This document shows positions 45,512 to 53,438 of a DNA stretch of 64,000 bases, piece by piece. The stretch comes from Aliiroseovarius crassostreae (GTDB taxonomy: Bacteria; Pseudomonadota; Alphaproteobacteria; Rhodobacterales; Rhodobacteraceae), in contig NZ_LKBA01000019.1 of assembly GCF_001307765.1 (NCBI RefSeq), positions 248,001-312,000 on the forward strand, written 5' to 3'. The notes beneath the pieces are model-generated. The model worked only from the letters and a program-made list of their open reading frames with translations, was not told the DNA's origin and ran no database searches. The position numbers were made by a program, and so were the translations under genes. Position 1 is the stretch's first letter. Every line of letters begins with the position of its first letter.

Positions 45512-46549
45512 ATGAAACTAACCTTGAAATCCGCTCTTGTCGGTGTCGTGGCTCTTGGGGCCTCGGCCAGTGCCAGTTTTGCCCAGGAAGTGACCCTGCG
45601 CTGCCAGCACTTCCTGCCGCCAAAGGGCTCGACCCCGCTCTATTTCATGGCACCCTGGGCCGAGAAGGTAGAGAAAGACAGCGGTGGCCGCATCAAGGTC
45701 GAGCTTTACCCGGCGATGCAGCTGGGGGGGAAGCCGCAGGCGCTTTATGATCAGATCCGTGATGGCGTGATTGATTGTGGCTGGGCATTGCCCGCCTATA
45801 CGCCGGGCCGTTTCCCCGAAGCCGAAGCCTTTGAACTGCCCTTCATGACCGGACGCAACGCCGCGGCATCGTCGAAAGCCGCCTGGGAGTTTTCAGAGAA
45901 ATACCTGATGGAGCGGATGGGCGACGTCAAACTTCTGGCCACGCACGTGCACGGTCCGGGCGTGATCCACAAAAAAGGCGAGCCGGTCATGCAATTGTCC
46001 GATTTTGAGGGGCTGAAACTGCGTGGACCGTCGCGTCAGGCAAATGCGCTGTTTGAAACGCTGGGGGCGACCCCGGTTGGCATGCCGCTGCCGACCTTCC
46101 CGGAAAGCCTGTCGAAAGGTGTGGTCGAAGGGGGCGTGATCCCGTGGGAAATCGTACCGCCCCTGAAAGTGCATGAGCTTGCCGACAGTCACACCGAGAT
46201 CCCGGGCGACCGGTCGCTTTACAACACCTTCTTCATCTGGGCGATGAACAAGGACACCTATGCCAGCCTGCCGGATGATCTGAAAGCCGTGATCGACGCC
46301 AACTCAGGCCTGGAAACCTCGGCCTGGGCAGGGGCCTCTTTTGACAAAGGGGATGTGATCGGGCGTGAGATTGTTGCCGGAACCGACAACAAGATCCATG
46401 AGCTGAGCGCCGAACAGGTGGCCGAGATCAAGGCGATCGGGGATGCCCAGATCGAAGCCTGGGCCGCCGACATGACCTCAAAAGGTCTGGACGGTGCGGG
46501 CATGGTGGCCGACGCCAAGGCCCTGGTCGCAAAATATTCCGATCAGTGA
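45512..46549 (+). CDS. dctP: TRAP transporter substrate-binding protein
   Basis: A 345-residue periplasmic DctP protein. A signal peptide ends at ASFAQ (about residue 25), followed by EVTLRCQHFLPPKGS. WAEKVEKDSGGRIKVELYPAMQLGG and GCWAL-type segments (DCGWALPAYTPGRF) fit TRAP binding proteins; the Arg ligand is likely in KLRGPSRQAN. The ATG at 45512 follows a GGGAGGAACG site. The substrate is unknown. A terminator hairpin separates it from dctQ. Confidence 0.93.
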   Translation: MKLTLKSALVGVVALGASASASFAQEVTLRCQHFLPPKGSTPLYFMAPWAEKVEKDSGGRIKVELYPAMQLGGKPQALYDQIRDGVIDCGWALPAYTPGRFPEAEAFELPFMTGRNAAASSKAAWEFSEKYLMERMGDVKLLATHVHGPGVIHKKGEPVMQLSDFEGLKLRGPSRQANALFETLGATPVGMPLPTFPESLSKGVVEGGVIPWEIVPPLKVHELADSHTEIPGDRSLYNTFFIWAMNKDTYASLPDDLKAVIDANSGLETSAWAGASFDKGDVIGREIVAGTDNKIHELSAEQVAEIKAIGDAQIEAWAADMTSKGLDGAGMVADAKALVAKYSDQ

Positions 46550-46568
46550 TCCGCTAATAAACACATCC

Positions 46569-46604
46569 CTCCGGGCAGGCCGAGATGCCTGCCCGGAGTT
46601 TTCT
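46569..46604 (+). terminator. partial terminator between dctP and dctQ
   Basis: CTCCGGGCAGGC pairs with GCCTGCCCGGAG over a short loop and is followed by TTTTC. It lies inside the operon and probably reduces transcription of dctQM relative to dctP, whose product is needed in excess. Confidence 0.75.
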
Positions 46605-46652
46605 TGAGAACCACCCGAAACATAGCGGGTCGAGAAAGAGGGAGGGGGCATC

Positions 46653-47237
46653 ATGGCAATCGCCAGATCCGCAGAGCAGCGCGTTGGTCGCCTGATGGAA
46701 TTTCTAAGTCGCTGGATGGCCTATTCAGGGGGCGCCGTGCTGGTCGCCATCGCCATGACCACCGTCATATCCATCGTCGGGCGGGCCTTGTCAGGCTTTG
46801 GGCTGACCCCGATCAAAGGGGATTTTGAAATCGTTGAAATGGGCTGTGCCGTGGCGGTTTTCGCCTTCATGCCCTGGTGTCAGTACAAGCGCGGCCACGT
46901 GACGGTTGATATTTTCATCTCGCGCCTGTCCGACCGCAAGCAGGCCCTGTTGGGGTTTATCGGCGATGTTTTCCTGACCGGTGCGGCGTTTATCATCCTG
47001 TGGCGTCTCTGGCTCGGGTTTGGTGAGAAATTCCCCTATGGCTCTGACACGTTCCGCACCCTGTTTGGCCTCGGGTCCAAGCCCTTCTTTGCGGAAAGCT
47101 CTTATGAACTGGAAGTGCCGCTGTGGATCCCGTTTGGTCTGTGCACCATCGGGGCCGCGTTCTTCTTTGTTGTCGCCACCTATACCATGTGGCGATCGCT
47201 CAATTGGGTTCTGGATGGCAAGGAGAGCCACGTATGA
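46653..47237 (+). CDS. dctQ: TRAP transporter small permease
   Basis: A 194-residue membrane protein with four transmembrane segments. FEIVEMGCAVAVFAFMPW and KRGHVTVDIF are typical of DctQ. A strong GAGGGAGGGGG site precedes the ATG. It overlaps dctM by 4 bp. Confidence 0.9.
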   Translation: MAIARSAEQRVGRLMEFLSRWMAYSGGAVLVAIAMTTVISIVGRALSGFGLTPIKGDFEIVEMGCAVAVFAFMPWCQYKRGHVTVDIFISRLSDRKQALLGFIGDVFLTGAAFIILWRLWLGFGEKFPYGSDTFRTLFGLGSKPFFAESSYELEVPLWIPFGLCTIGAAFFFVVATYTMWRSLNWVLDGKESHV

Positions 47238-48586
47238 CCGGTATCGAACTTGCCATCCTCGCCTTTGCGCTCATGCTTCTGGCGATCTTCCTTCGCCTGC
47301 CGATTGGTCTGGCAATGGGGCTGACCGGGTTTTTTGGGATCTGGTATATGATGGGGCACCCGAAGGTGACGCTGAGCCAGTTGAAAACGCTGTCTTATGA
47401 CACGTTCAGCTCTTATTCCCTGTCGATTGTGCCGCTGTTTTTGCTGATGGGGCAATTTGCCACCAAATCCGGCATGTCCGGGGCGCTGTTCAATGCGGCA
47501 TCCGACTGGCTGGGGCATCGCAAAGGCGGTGTGGCGATGGCGGCCGTTGGTGCCTGTGCAGGCTTTGGCGCGGTTTGCGGATCGTCGCTGGCTACGGCCT
47601 CAACCATGGGGCAGGTGGCCCTGCCGGAAATGCGCAAACGCGGCTATTCTGACGCTTTGTCCACCGGCGTTCTGGCCGCGGGCGGCACGTTGGGCATCCT
47701 CATTCCGCCCTCGGTGATCTTGGTGATCTACGCGATCCTGACCGAGCAGAACATCGTCAAGATGTTCATCGCAGCGCTTGTTCCGGGCATTCTGGCCGCC
47801 CTTGGGTATATGCTGACCGTGGCAGTCATGGTGCGCATCAACCCGGACAGCGCCACCACGGCGGAACGTGTGCCATATGCCCATCGGTTCAAGACGCTCC
47901 TGTCGATCTGGCCCGTTGTGCTGATTTTCGGACTGGTCATGGGCGGGATTGCCGGTGACTGGAACTGGAGCAAGGCCGGCGTGCAGGCGCTGTTTACCCC
48001 CACTGAAGGCGCGGCCGTGGGGGCCGTTGCCACCGGGCTTTATGGGGTGATGACAGGCGGGCTGACCTGGAAAGGGTTCCTGCAATCTGTCCTCGCCACG
48101 GCGCAATCCACGGCAATGATCTTTTTCATCGTGCTGGGGGCGCAGATCTTCAATTCCTTCCTCGCCTTTACCCAAGCGCCGCAGCAGCTGGCCGAATGGG
48201 TGGCTGGGCAGGGATATGCGCCGCTTCTGGTGCTGGTGATGATGCTGGTGGCCTACCTGATCTTTGGCTGCGTGATGGACAGCCTGTCGATGATCCTGCT
48301 GACCATCCCGATCTTTTACCCGATCATTGAAGTGCTCGATTTCGGGCTGACCCCGGAAGAAGCCGGGATCTGGTTTGGTATCCTTGCGCTGATCGTGGTG
48401 GAGGTAGGGCTGATCACGCCGCCTGTGGGGATGAACCTTTTTATCATCAACTCGATGGCGCGCGATATTCCCATGGCGCAGACCTATCGAGGTGTGGCCC
48501 CGTTTGTCCTGTCCGACCTGATCCGCGTCGTGGTTCTGGTGGCCTTTCCGGGCATCACCCTCTGGCTGGTCGGTGTGTTGTTCTGA
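47234..48586 (+). CDS. dctM: TRAP transporter large permease
   Basis: A 450-residue DctM permease with about twelve transmembrane segments, which carries the solute driven by sodium. SSLATASTMGQVALPEM, GGTLGILIPPSVI and ITPPVGMNLFIIN are the family's helix-hairpin motifs. Its ATG overlaps the dctQ stop. A hairpin terminator follows. Confidence 0.94.
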   Translation: MTGIELAILAFALMLLAIFLRLPIGLAMGLTGFFGIWYMMGHPKVTLSQLKTLSYDTFSSYSLSIVPLFLLMGQFATKSGMSGALFNAASDWLGHRKGGVAMAAVGACAGFGAVCGSSLATASTMGQVALPEMRKRGYSDALSTGVLAAGGTLGILIPPSVILVIYAILTEQNIVKMFIAALVPGILAALGYMLTVAVMVRINPDSATTAERVPYAHRFKTLLSIWPVVLIFGLVMGGIAGDWNWSKAGVQALFTPTEGAAVGAVATGLYGVMTGGLTWKGFLQSVLATAQSTAMIFFIVLGAQIFNSFLAFTQAPQQLAEWVAGQGYAPLLVLVMMLVAYLIFGCVMDSLSMILLTIPIFYPIIEVLDFGLTPEEAGIWFGILALIVVEVGLITPPVGMNLFIINSMARDIPMAQTYRGVAPFVLSDLIRVVVLVAFPGITLWLVGVLF

Positions 48587-48614
48587 TCCAAAGGTGTTGC
48601 CCCTGGCGCCAGCG

Positions 48615-48656
48615 TGACCCCGTTTCGTGAAAAACCGAAGCGGGGTCATACTTTAT
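48615..48656 (+). terminator. dctPQM terminator
   Basis: TGACCCCGTTTCG pairs with CGAAGCGGGGTCA (one mismatch) over an eight-base loop, then TACTTTATCC. It lies 29 bp after the dctM stop. Confidence 0.65.
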
Positions 48657-48719
48657 CCAAAAACCGCAATTTCCCCCGTTGACCTCCCCGCGTGGCGATT
48701 GTATCCGATGTGAAGTGCC

Positions 48720-48790
48720 CAAGTGGCGGAATGGTAGACGCAGGGGATTAAAAAGCCTTGGTTGCCGCACTGCAGCGTCTCTCCGCTCGC
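48720..48790 (+). pseudogene. truncated tRNA-Leu remnant
   Basis: The 5' acceptor arm and D arm of a tRNA-Leu are intact (GCCCAAGTGGCGGAATGGTAG), then the anticodon arm is damaged (GGGATTAAAAAGCC, where a UAA anticodon would be expected), and the variable and T arms are not recognisable. It is probably the relic of a broken copy left by an integration or deletion event at the edge of the second island. Confidence 0.7.
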
Positions 48791-48870
48791 GGGAATGCCC
48801 CTCACAACATCGGCACAAATATCGTGCGTGCTACTGATATAGCTGCACTTTGCAACCTCCCTCCCTTACC

Positions 48871-48887
48871 CTAAAGCGTTTCGGTTA
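48871..48887 (+). repeat. MITE terminus remnant G
   Basis: TA-AAGCGTTTCGGT-TA: the 12-bp end of the MITE family between two TA dinucleotides, with the rest of the element missing. It sits exactly at the end of the IS3 orfB fragment, whose last codons before the stop come from this remnant. Confidence 0.65.
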
Positions 48888-49101
48888 TGCGTGGACGGCC
48901 GTAGCAGCCCAGGCTGGGTCGGGATTGTTCCTTGATATGGGCCAACAATACCATGTCCGTTCGCTGTCTTCGACTGGCCGGGCGGCTGCGATAGGCACGT
49001 AAGCCGCGTTCGCTGACATCCAGAACCTGGCAAAGACGGTTGGTCGGGAAATCGCGGTATGCTCTTCCCCTCTCGGGATCATGCTGCACATGACCCTGCC
49101 G
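48871..49101 (-). pseudogene. IS3-family transposase OrfB, N-terminal fragment
   Basis: About 70 codons match the start of an IS3/IS150-group OrfB: FPTNRLCQVLDVSERGLRAYRSR and SRPSLGCYGRPRITE. The DDE catalytic domain is absent, and the frame ends inside a MITE remnant. It is downstream of an OrfA fragment on the same strand, so both come from one dead IS. Confidence 0.75.
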
Positions 49102-49122
49102 GGCAGTGGATGAACCTAAACC

Positions 49123-49395
49123 TCATGGCTTTGGGCCCGCGAAGAAGGCCGTGGCCTTTTTTAGGATCTCCCTCTCCTCCTTGAGAATGCGGTTCTCCCG
49201 TCGAAGCCGTTCATTCTCTCGGGCAAGATCGAGGTCTTTGTCCGACACCACCTCAGTGTCGCGATGCGCCGTGCCCCACTTGTTCAATGTCGATAGGCCA
49301 ACGCCCAAACCTGACGCCACCTGCTTCCTTGTCAGCCCACTCGTCAGCGCGATCCGCACCGCATCAGCCCGGAATTCCTCCGCACCGTTTCTGTC
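49123..49395 (-). pseudogene. IS3-family transposase OrfA, frameshifted
   Basis: An IS3 OrfA: helix-turn-helix part (LTRKQVASGLGVGLSTLNKWG) and coiled-coil part (ENERLRRENRILKEEREILKKA). The N-terminus MRQKR is in a different frame from EEFRADAVRIAL, so a one-base shift at about 49380 breaks the gene. It pairs with the OrfB fragment. Confidence 0.75.
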
Positions 49396-49424
49396 TCATA
49401 GTTCGTCTCCTTTTGTTGCAATAA

Positions 49425-49607
49425 ATGCTATCAAAGGAGCGGCATCAAACCGCGACAGGTCCAATCTTCGTGGACCGTGATGCCATCATTCAGAAAACCA
49501 GCAAGGCTCTCTTCGTATTTGGAATTGGGGCTTGGCTGATCTCACCTGAAGTAGGTGGCGCAATGACCCTCATCGCTGCGGGTCTTTATGTGTATCGCCC
49601 CTATTGA
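49425..49607 (+). CDS. small hydrophobic protein, doubtful
   Basis: A 60-codon reading frame with one hydrophobic segment (ALFVFGIGAWLISPEVGGAM) near the C-terminus. A GTG at 49470 could also be its start. It lies between the IS3 remnant and tRNA-Leu. No family; it may not be a gene. Confidence 0.3.
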   Translation: MLSKERHQTATGPIFVDRDAIIQKTSKALFVFGIGAWLISPEVGGAMTLIAAGLYVYRPY

Positions 49608-49643
49608 CGCCCCTCTAAGTCTCCCCTAAACAGCCATTCAAGT

Positions 49644-49727
49644 GCGGGTGTGGCGGAATGGTAGACGCGAGGGTCTCAAACACCCTTTCCTCACGGAGTG
49701 TCGGTTCGAGTCCGACCACCCGCACCA
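49644..49727 (+). tRNA. tRNA-Leu (CAA)
   Basis: An 84-nt class II tRNA with encoded CCA. The acceptor stem is GCGGGTG / CACCCGC; the anticodon stem is AGGGT / ACCCT around loop CTCAAAC, giving anticodon CAA (codon UUG). The variable arm (TTTCCTCACGGAGTG) and T arm (TCGGTTCGAGTCCGA) are complete. The decayed recombinase on the other strand reads into this gene. Confidence 0.95.
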
Positions 49728-49729
49728 TA

Positions 49730-50155
49730 TCTTCTCTTTTCTCCAAAACTCCCTCTAAAGCCTTGAATCGTAAGGTGGTTTTTAGTGTTCGGAAACTCTG
49801 ATTTCGGGTGTATGTCGGGCGCTCTGCGAAGGCCAGTTTGAGCACCGTGCGTTACAAGGTGGTTTGACCTGTTTCCCAGAATTTCCAAGGGTTTGCGAGG
49901 AATGTGAGAGCGTTTTCGATAAATTCGTCCATCCTTCCCTTTGGTGGCAGGCTTTGGGACGCTTTTTCCTGCAATCGGACACGGGTTTTGTCGAGTTCTG
50001 CGATTTTTACCTCGTAAGCACGCAAACGGCATCGTTGGTGGTTTCGACGATGCGCGCGAGAAGCGCGTCGGTTTGCTTGTCGAGTGCCATCAATTCGCGC
50101 TTTGCAACAGCCAGTGCGTCCTTGGCTTGCATTTCGCGCGCAGCCCAAGCAGTCT
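49730..50155 (-). pseudogene. large serine recombinase, decayed C-terminal part
   Basis: The minus strand encodes a C-terminal segment related to the intact recombinase at 53727: FIENALTFLANPWKFWE matches EHALQFLSNPWKIWK, and LKLAFAERPTYTRN matches LRLAFADKISFARN. One frameshift (near 50020) and one in-frame TAA (near 49860, where the intact protein has Gln) break it. The catalytic resolvase domain is gone. The frame continues into the antisense of tRNA-Leu, as the intact one does into tRNA-Ser. Confidence 0.8.
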
Positions 50156-50160
50156 CTCGA

Positions 50161-50841
50161 CTAATTCACTAGCTCCAGTTCTGGCTTTATGTTCAAAAAT
50201 GTCGCTCGGCTGGCTGACTGGCGGATGGCTCTCTGAAGGCGGTGAAAGCCTTCCTCGTTCGTGTGATCAGGTACTAACCGATCATGCAACCTGCTTTCGA
50301 AATCGCTAATTAGTTGCTCACTGTGTGCAAAATTGAAATTCGCGCAAAAGTTCTTGGCTTCCTGCGAACCACCTAGTTGAAGGTCAAACTGCTCTTTTAC
50401 AGGTTGTGGCAGCTTTTTGTAATCTACCAACTTTCCTACAAGTGTATTTTTGAATTCTTGATTGGGAATGCGGTTAGTTCTCAAAGATGCGAATGCAAGC
50501 TTCCCAGATGTGGACAAGTTTTGCACATCTTGAGCCCATTTCTGGAGCATGGAGGTCCCACTTTTCTTCTTCGAAAGCAGCCAGTCGAAGCTCAAAGCTA
50601 GATCGTCGCGAGTGGGATCAATCGTAAATTTAACCTGTGTAAGCTCGAACGAACCATCGAGCCTCTTACAAATGACGTCGTCGAGACCCATTAACTTTTC
50701 GTGCTCAATATCTCCTTCAATCCGAACCCACTCGTACTTATGAGGATCATTGTACCAGTCGATGATGAAGCCTATGCAGACCAAATCTTGGTACTCATAC
50801 CCAGTACGTGTTAGCTGGGTAGGCTTAATGTCGGTTGCCAT
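50161..50841 (-). CDS. Cap4/DUF4297-type nuclease-domain protein, possibly truncated
   Basis: A 226-residue protein. The N-terminal ~110 residues match the dsDNA endonuclease domain of Cap4-like defence proteins: GYEYQDLVCIGFIIDW, then GLDDVICKR and LTQVKF, giving the D and Q-x-K metal-site residues of a PD-(D/E)XK core. The remainder is helical. In known systems this domain is fused to a sensor or a large ATPase; here nothing follows, and the gene ends against the decayed recombinase, so it may be the front of a lost larger gene. Base composition is lower in GC than the rest of the window, a sign of transfer. Start at 50841. Confidence 0.6.
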   Translation of the reverse strand: MATDIKPTQLTRTGYEYQDLVCIGFIIDWYNDPHKYEWVRIEGDIEHEKLMGLDDVICKRLDGSFELTQVKFTIDPTRDDLALSFDWLLSKKKSGTSMLQKWAQDVQNLSTSGKLAFASLRTNRIPNQEFKNTLVGKLVDYKKLPQPVKEQFDLQLGGSQEAKNFCANFNFAHSEQLISDFESRLHDRLVPDHTNEEGFHRLQRAIRQSASRATFLNIKPELELVN

Positions 50842-51000
50842 CGAAATTTTTCTTTCAAATAAATACAGTAGTTCCAAAAATCATGCACATTTTGCATCCG
50901 AAGAACAAGCTCGTCGAGCTGATTCATACACTTGTAATTTGGACTTCTGCCATTGCCCGTTTTGCTTCTTTTATTGTCTGATCTACTGGCGATGATAAGG

Positions 51001-51600
51001 GATGTGGCCCGTTGCCCCACTTTTTCTGCGACCGTCTCACAGCACTAAGATGTGCTGCGAGATGTGGGTCTCTGACCCGTTCCCGCTGCGACCCTGCGGA
51101 CATCTTACAGCCTTAAGGTATGCTGCGAGATGTGGGTCGTTGACCCGTTTGCGCTGCGTCCCCTTCGGACGACTTCCGATCTAAGTATGATCGCAAGATG
51201 GAGGTGGTAGTACCACCTCGACTTGACAAGGGGGCTGCTGCGCTCCCCCGTTGTATCCCCCAAAGCTGATGGTCGAGATTGGCATTGAGCCAGTCACGAC
51301 CATGCAAACATATCTGTGTTTGATCCCTCGTCGGGGAGATGTCATCTCTCCCCAACACCCCATAGATCAACCCTGCGCGGATTGAATGCCGTCAGCGTAT
51401 CGACGCTGAACCCGACCAAGGGGCGTATCGTCGCCCCTTGTGACCCCCTCGCAGGATTTGGAGAAGTGACCTCTCCACCTGCACCAAACCATGCACAATC
51501 CTTATGGTCGATTGATCCCCAATCAGGGGAGCTTGTCCGCTCCCCCAATACCCCCATGACAGCTAGGGCGGCTGCCCCCGCGCAGATCAAAGGGTGGGTC
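51001..51600. repeat. array of short hairpins with differing but self-complementary stems
   Basis: About twelve short inverted repeats lie within 542 bp: 51004-51020, 51066-51078, 51083-51099, 51134-51146, 51157-51171, 51201-51219, 51230-51249, 51333-51353, 51394-51407, 51418-51439, 51460-51476 and 51526-51545. Examples are GGGTC-TCT-GACCC, GGGTC-GTT-GACCC, GAGGTGG-TAGTA-CCACCTC and AAGGGGCG-TATCGT-CGCCCCTT. The stems differ but keep pairing. Two ~68-bp units (51055-51121 and 51123-51188) are direct repeats. Open frames across it have no recognisable product. Confidence 0.6.
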
Positions 51601-51746
51601 CTCGCCATGCTCGGTTCGCTGTGCTGCACCTGCGCGTGGCTCTGGTCCTGCGTGACCGCACCTTTGATCCTTGCACCCCCGCTCCTCGGCGGAAGCCAGA
51701 CGGTTGCATGCGCAACCCGTCAGAACAAAGAAGAGGAGACAAGACA

Positions 51747-51899
51747 ATGCCGCAACTACACGCTCAACCGTATGACATCACCGCCAATGGGTTCTATTTT
51801 GAGAGCCTTGAAGACTATGCCGACAAGGCAAAGAGCAACCGCAACGATTACGGCGATCCCGTTGAGGAATATGAAATCCAGTTCATTGATGGGGATCAT
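51747..51899 (+). pseudogene. ArdA-like antirestriction protein, N-terminal fragment
   Basis: About 50 codons that match the start of ArdA-like antirestriction proteins: MPQLHAQPYDITANGFYF, YADKAKSNRNDYGDPVEEYE and IQFIDGD. An AGAGGAG ribosome site precedes the ATG. After FIDGDH the frame runs into unrelated sequence, the antisense of a terminase fragment. ArdA proteins mimic DNA and block type I restriction when mobile DNA enters a cell. Only the front remains. Confidence 0.65.
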
Positions 51900-52244
51900 A
51901 TGCCCCTCCACATGGGGCGCGAGCGCCCGCCAGCGGCCCGCCGCGACGATCTGGGCCTTCTGGCGGTCTTCCACCCGGCCTTCGCAAGAGGGACAGCACC
52001 AGTGGGCCGTCTCGGGCTTGTCCGCGTCCCATTTGATGTCTGCCCAGAGGATTTCCGAGAACTGGCCGCAATGGGGACACGGGACTTCAAAGACTCGCTG
52101 GTCCGATTGCTCATAGGCCCGCAAAATCCGGCTGGTCTCGGCGTCAACGGGCGTGGAGGCCAGCACGATCCGGCGATTGCCGAAGGTCATGGTGCGGCGC
52201 ATGGCGAGTTCCACCGGGTCGCCTTGCTGCGGACAATACAGCAA
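51895..52244 (-). pseudogene. phage terminase large subunit (GpA-like), internal fragment
   Basis: The minus strand encodes an internal piece of a GpA-type terminase ATPase: MRRTMTFGNRRIVLASTPV, SDQRVFEVPCPHCGQ and HWCCPSCEGRVEDR, with the two CxxC pairs of the zinc ribbon. Both ends are cut off; on one side the ArdA fragment and on the other the SinR-like fragment begin. Confidence 0.7.
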
Positions 52245-52378
52245 CGGAAATCAAGGATCATTTGGCCGCATACATGGACGACGACGATAAGCTTATGGTC
52301 GTCGAATTCAGCAAGAGACCGCAATTCACTCGTGCGTTTAAGGGTACGAACGACTGGTTGAAGAAACACTTCGGTTAA
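52232..52378 (+). pseudogene. SinR/Cas2-like protein, C-terminal fragment
   Basis: About 48 codons ending at 52378 resemble the end of SinR-family (Cas2-like small RNase fold) proteins: TATEIKDHLAAYMDDDDKLMVVE and GTNDWLKKHFG. The N-terminal half, where the first strand (YLIGYDLNKPG in full members) would be, is missing. A terminator follows at 52385-52408. Confidence 0.5.
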
Positions 52379-52384
52379 GAAAAA

Positions 52385-52408
52385 GGCCGCGCCCGAAGAC
52401 GCGGCCTA
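52385..52408 (+). terminator. hairpin terminator after the SinR-like fragment
   Basis: AGGCCGCG pairs with CGCGGCCT over an eight-base loop; an A run precedes it. It would have ended the gene whose 3' part is preserved upstream. Confidence 0.6.
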
Positions 52409-52587
52409 ATCGGCGCTGGTCCATGTCAGCGCCTATGCGATGGGGCGTGCCGCAGAGTACGCCGCGCCATCACAATGCGAAGAACGCTACGGATAGATGA
52501 ACGGATCAGGCGCGACCTTTTCGGCCACGCCCTTGATCGTGAGCGTTACGGCAAGGGGGCTTCGCTGGCCCACGTTCGGGACCTGAT

Positions 52588-52773
52588 TCAGCGGGTGGCG
52601 CTTTGAGCGGCAACCGCGCGAGCGCGGGCCACCACGTCATTCGCCAGCAAGGCTTCCTCTTGCGCGATTTCGGCCTCTAGGCGGCTGAAAATCGGCGCAT
52701 AGACGGGATCGGCCACCACCAGCTTGGCAACGGTCTCAAGAGCCGCCCGAAGGCGCTCCAAGTCCGTTTGCAT
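52588..52773 (-). CDS. small phage protein of unknown function
   Basis: A 61-residue helical protein (MQTDLERLRAALETVAKLV; IFSRLEAEIAQEE). It follows two phage head genes on the same strand at close spacing, so it is probably part of the same phage module. No family recognised. Confidence 0.5.
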   Translation of the reverse strand: MQTDLERLRAALETVAKLVVADPVYAPIFSRLEAEIAQEEALLANDVVARARAVAAQSATR

Positions 52774-52795
52774 GGTGGTGGCCGCCCGCATCGTC

Positions 52796-53125
52796 TTAGC
52801 CGTTCAGACGCACGTTGACGGTGCCCGACGGGTTCCCGGCGGCAGTGACGGCAAGGCCGATCAGTTCATTGTTGCCCGTGTCGTCATCGGCGGTCGCCAG
52901 CTTGGCGGTATCATCCCAATAGACGAAATCGCCCACGGCCAGCACGTCGGTCGAGACTTTCGGCATGTCGAAAACACCGACGGTCACAAGGTCGAGGGTG
53001 TCCCCGATCTCGGCATTCCCGGCAGCAATGCCAAAGAGGTTGCCGACAAGGACGCCTTGGCCGGACGTGGCGGCGGCGGTCGCGGTGATGGTGATATTCT
53101 CACCGGGTTGGACGTAGTTCTTCAT
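52796..53125 (-). CDS. DUF2190-family phage head protein
   Basis: A 109-residue protein: MKNYVQPGENITITATAAA, GVLVGNLFGIAAGNAEIGD and VGDFVYWDD. This matches DUF2190, small capsid decoration (cement) proteins of tailed phages. It lies 3 bp after a gpW-like gene and is complete, although the module around it is not. Confidence 0.75.
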   Translation of the reverse strand: MKNYVQPGENITITATAAATSGQGVLVGNLFGIAAGNAEIGDTLDLVTVGVFDMPKVSTDVLAVGDFVYWDDTAKLATADDDTGNNELIGLAVTAAGNPSGTVNVRLNG

Positions 53126-53128
53126 GGG

Positions 53129-53344
53129 TCAGATTCCCTTGCTCATATTGAAGTGGATGGTGGAGGCAGGCCGGGCCGTCTGGGCGGCGATTTCCGCGTC
53201 CAGCGCGGCCAGCGCGCGGGCCATCTCGGCATCGGAGCGGTATTCCACTTCCTCGCCGTTTTGGTCCCGGAATCGCCGGACCCCGCCAGCACGGGCGGCC
53301 AAAAGGTCCGCCCGCATTTTCTGAAGTTCGGCCACGGTCGCCAT
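53129..53344 (-). CDS. phage gpW-like head-tail joining protein
   Basis: A 71-residue protein (MATVAELQKMRADLLAARAGGVRRFRD; VEYRSDAEMARALAALDAE) with the pattern of gpW-type head-tail connectors. It starts one base after the stop of a virion-protein fragment. Complete but in a fragmentary module. Confidence 0.7.
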   Translation of the reverse strand: MATVAELQKMRADLLAARAGGVRRFRDQNGEEVEYRSDAEMARALAALDAEIAAQTARPASTIHFNMSKGI

Positions 53345-53345
53345 A

Positions 53346-53438
53346 TTATTCGCCCGCGTTCATGTAAGCGCCGCGCCAATCGACAGCGCCGCAACCGAAG
53401 TCCAGCACCACGCGGAACTCCATGCCCAGAACGTCCCA
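53346..53438 (-). pseudogene. phage virion protein, 3' end fragment
   Basis: The last ~30 codons of a longer protein: [20 protein letters not shown], then stop at 53346. The motif fits the end of phage capsid or tail proteins I cannot name. Its upstream part is replaced by the gene preceding the recombinase, which starts on the opposite strand within this stretch. Confidence 0.5.

Noticed and set aside
51001-51600. CRISPR array
   Set aside because: Units are unequal in spacing, repeats are not identical and no cas gene is intact nearby. Only the hairpin property is shared.
51316-52116. 266-codon plus-strand frame across the hairpin array and ArdA fragment
   Set aside because: It runs through the hairpins, changes character several times and continues antisense to the terminase fragment. 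The ArdA-like start at 51747 is in another frame.
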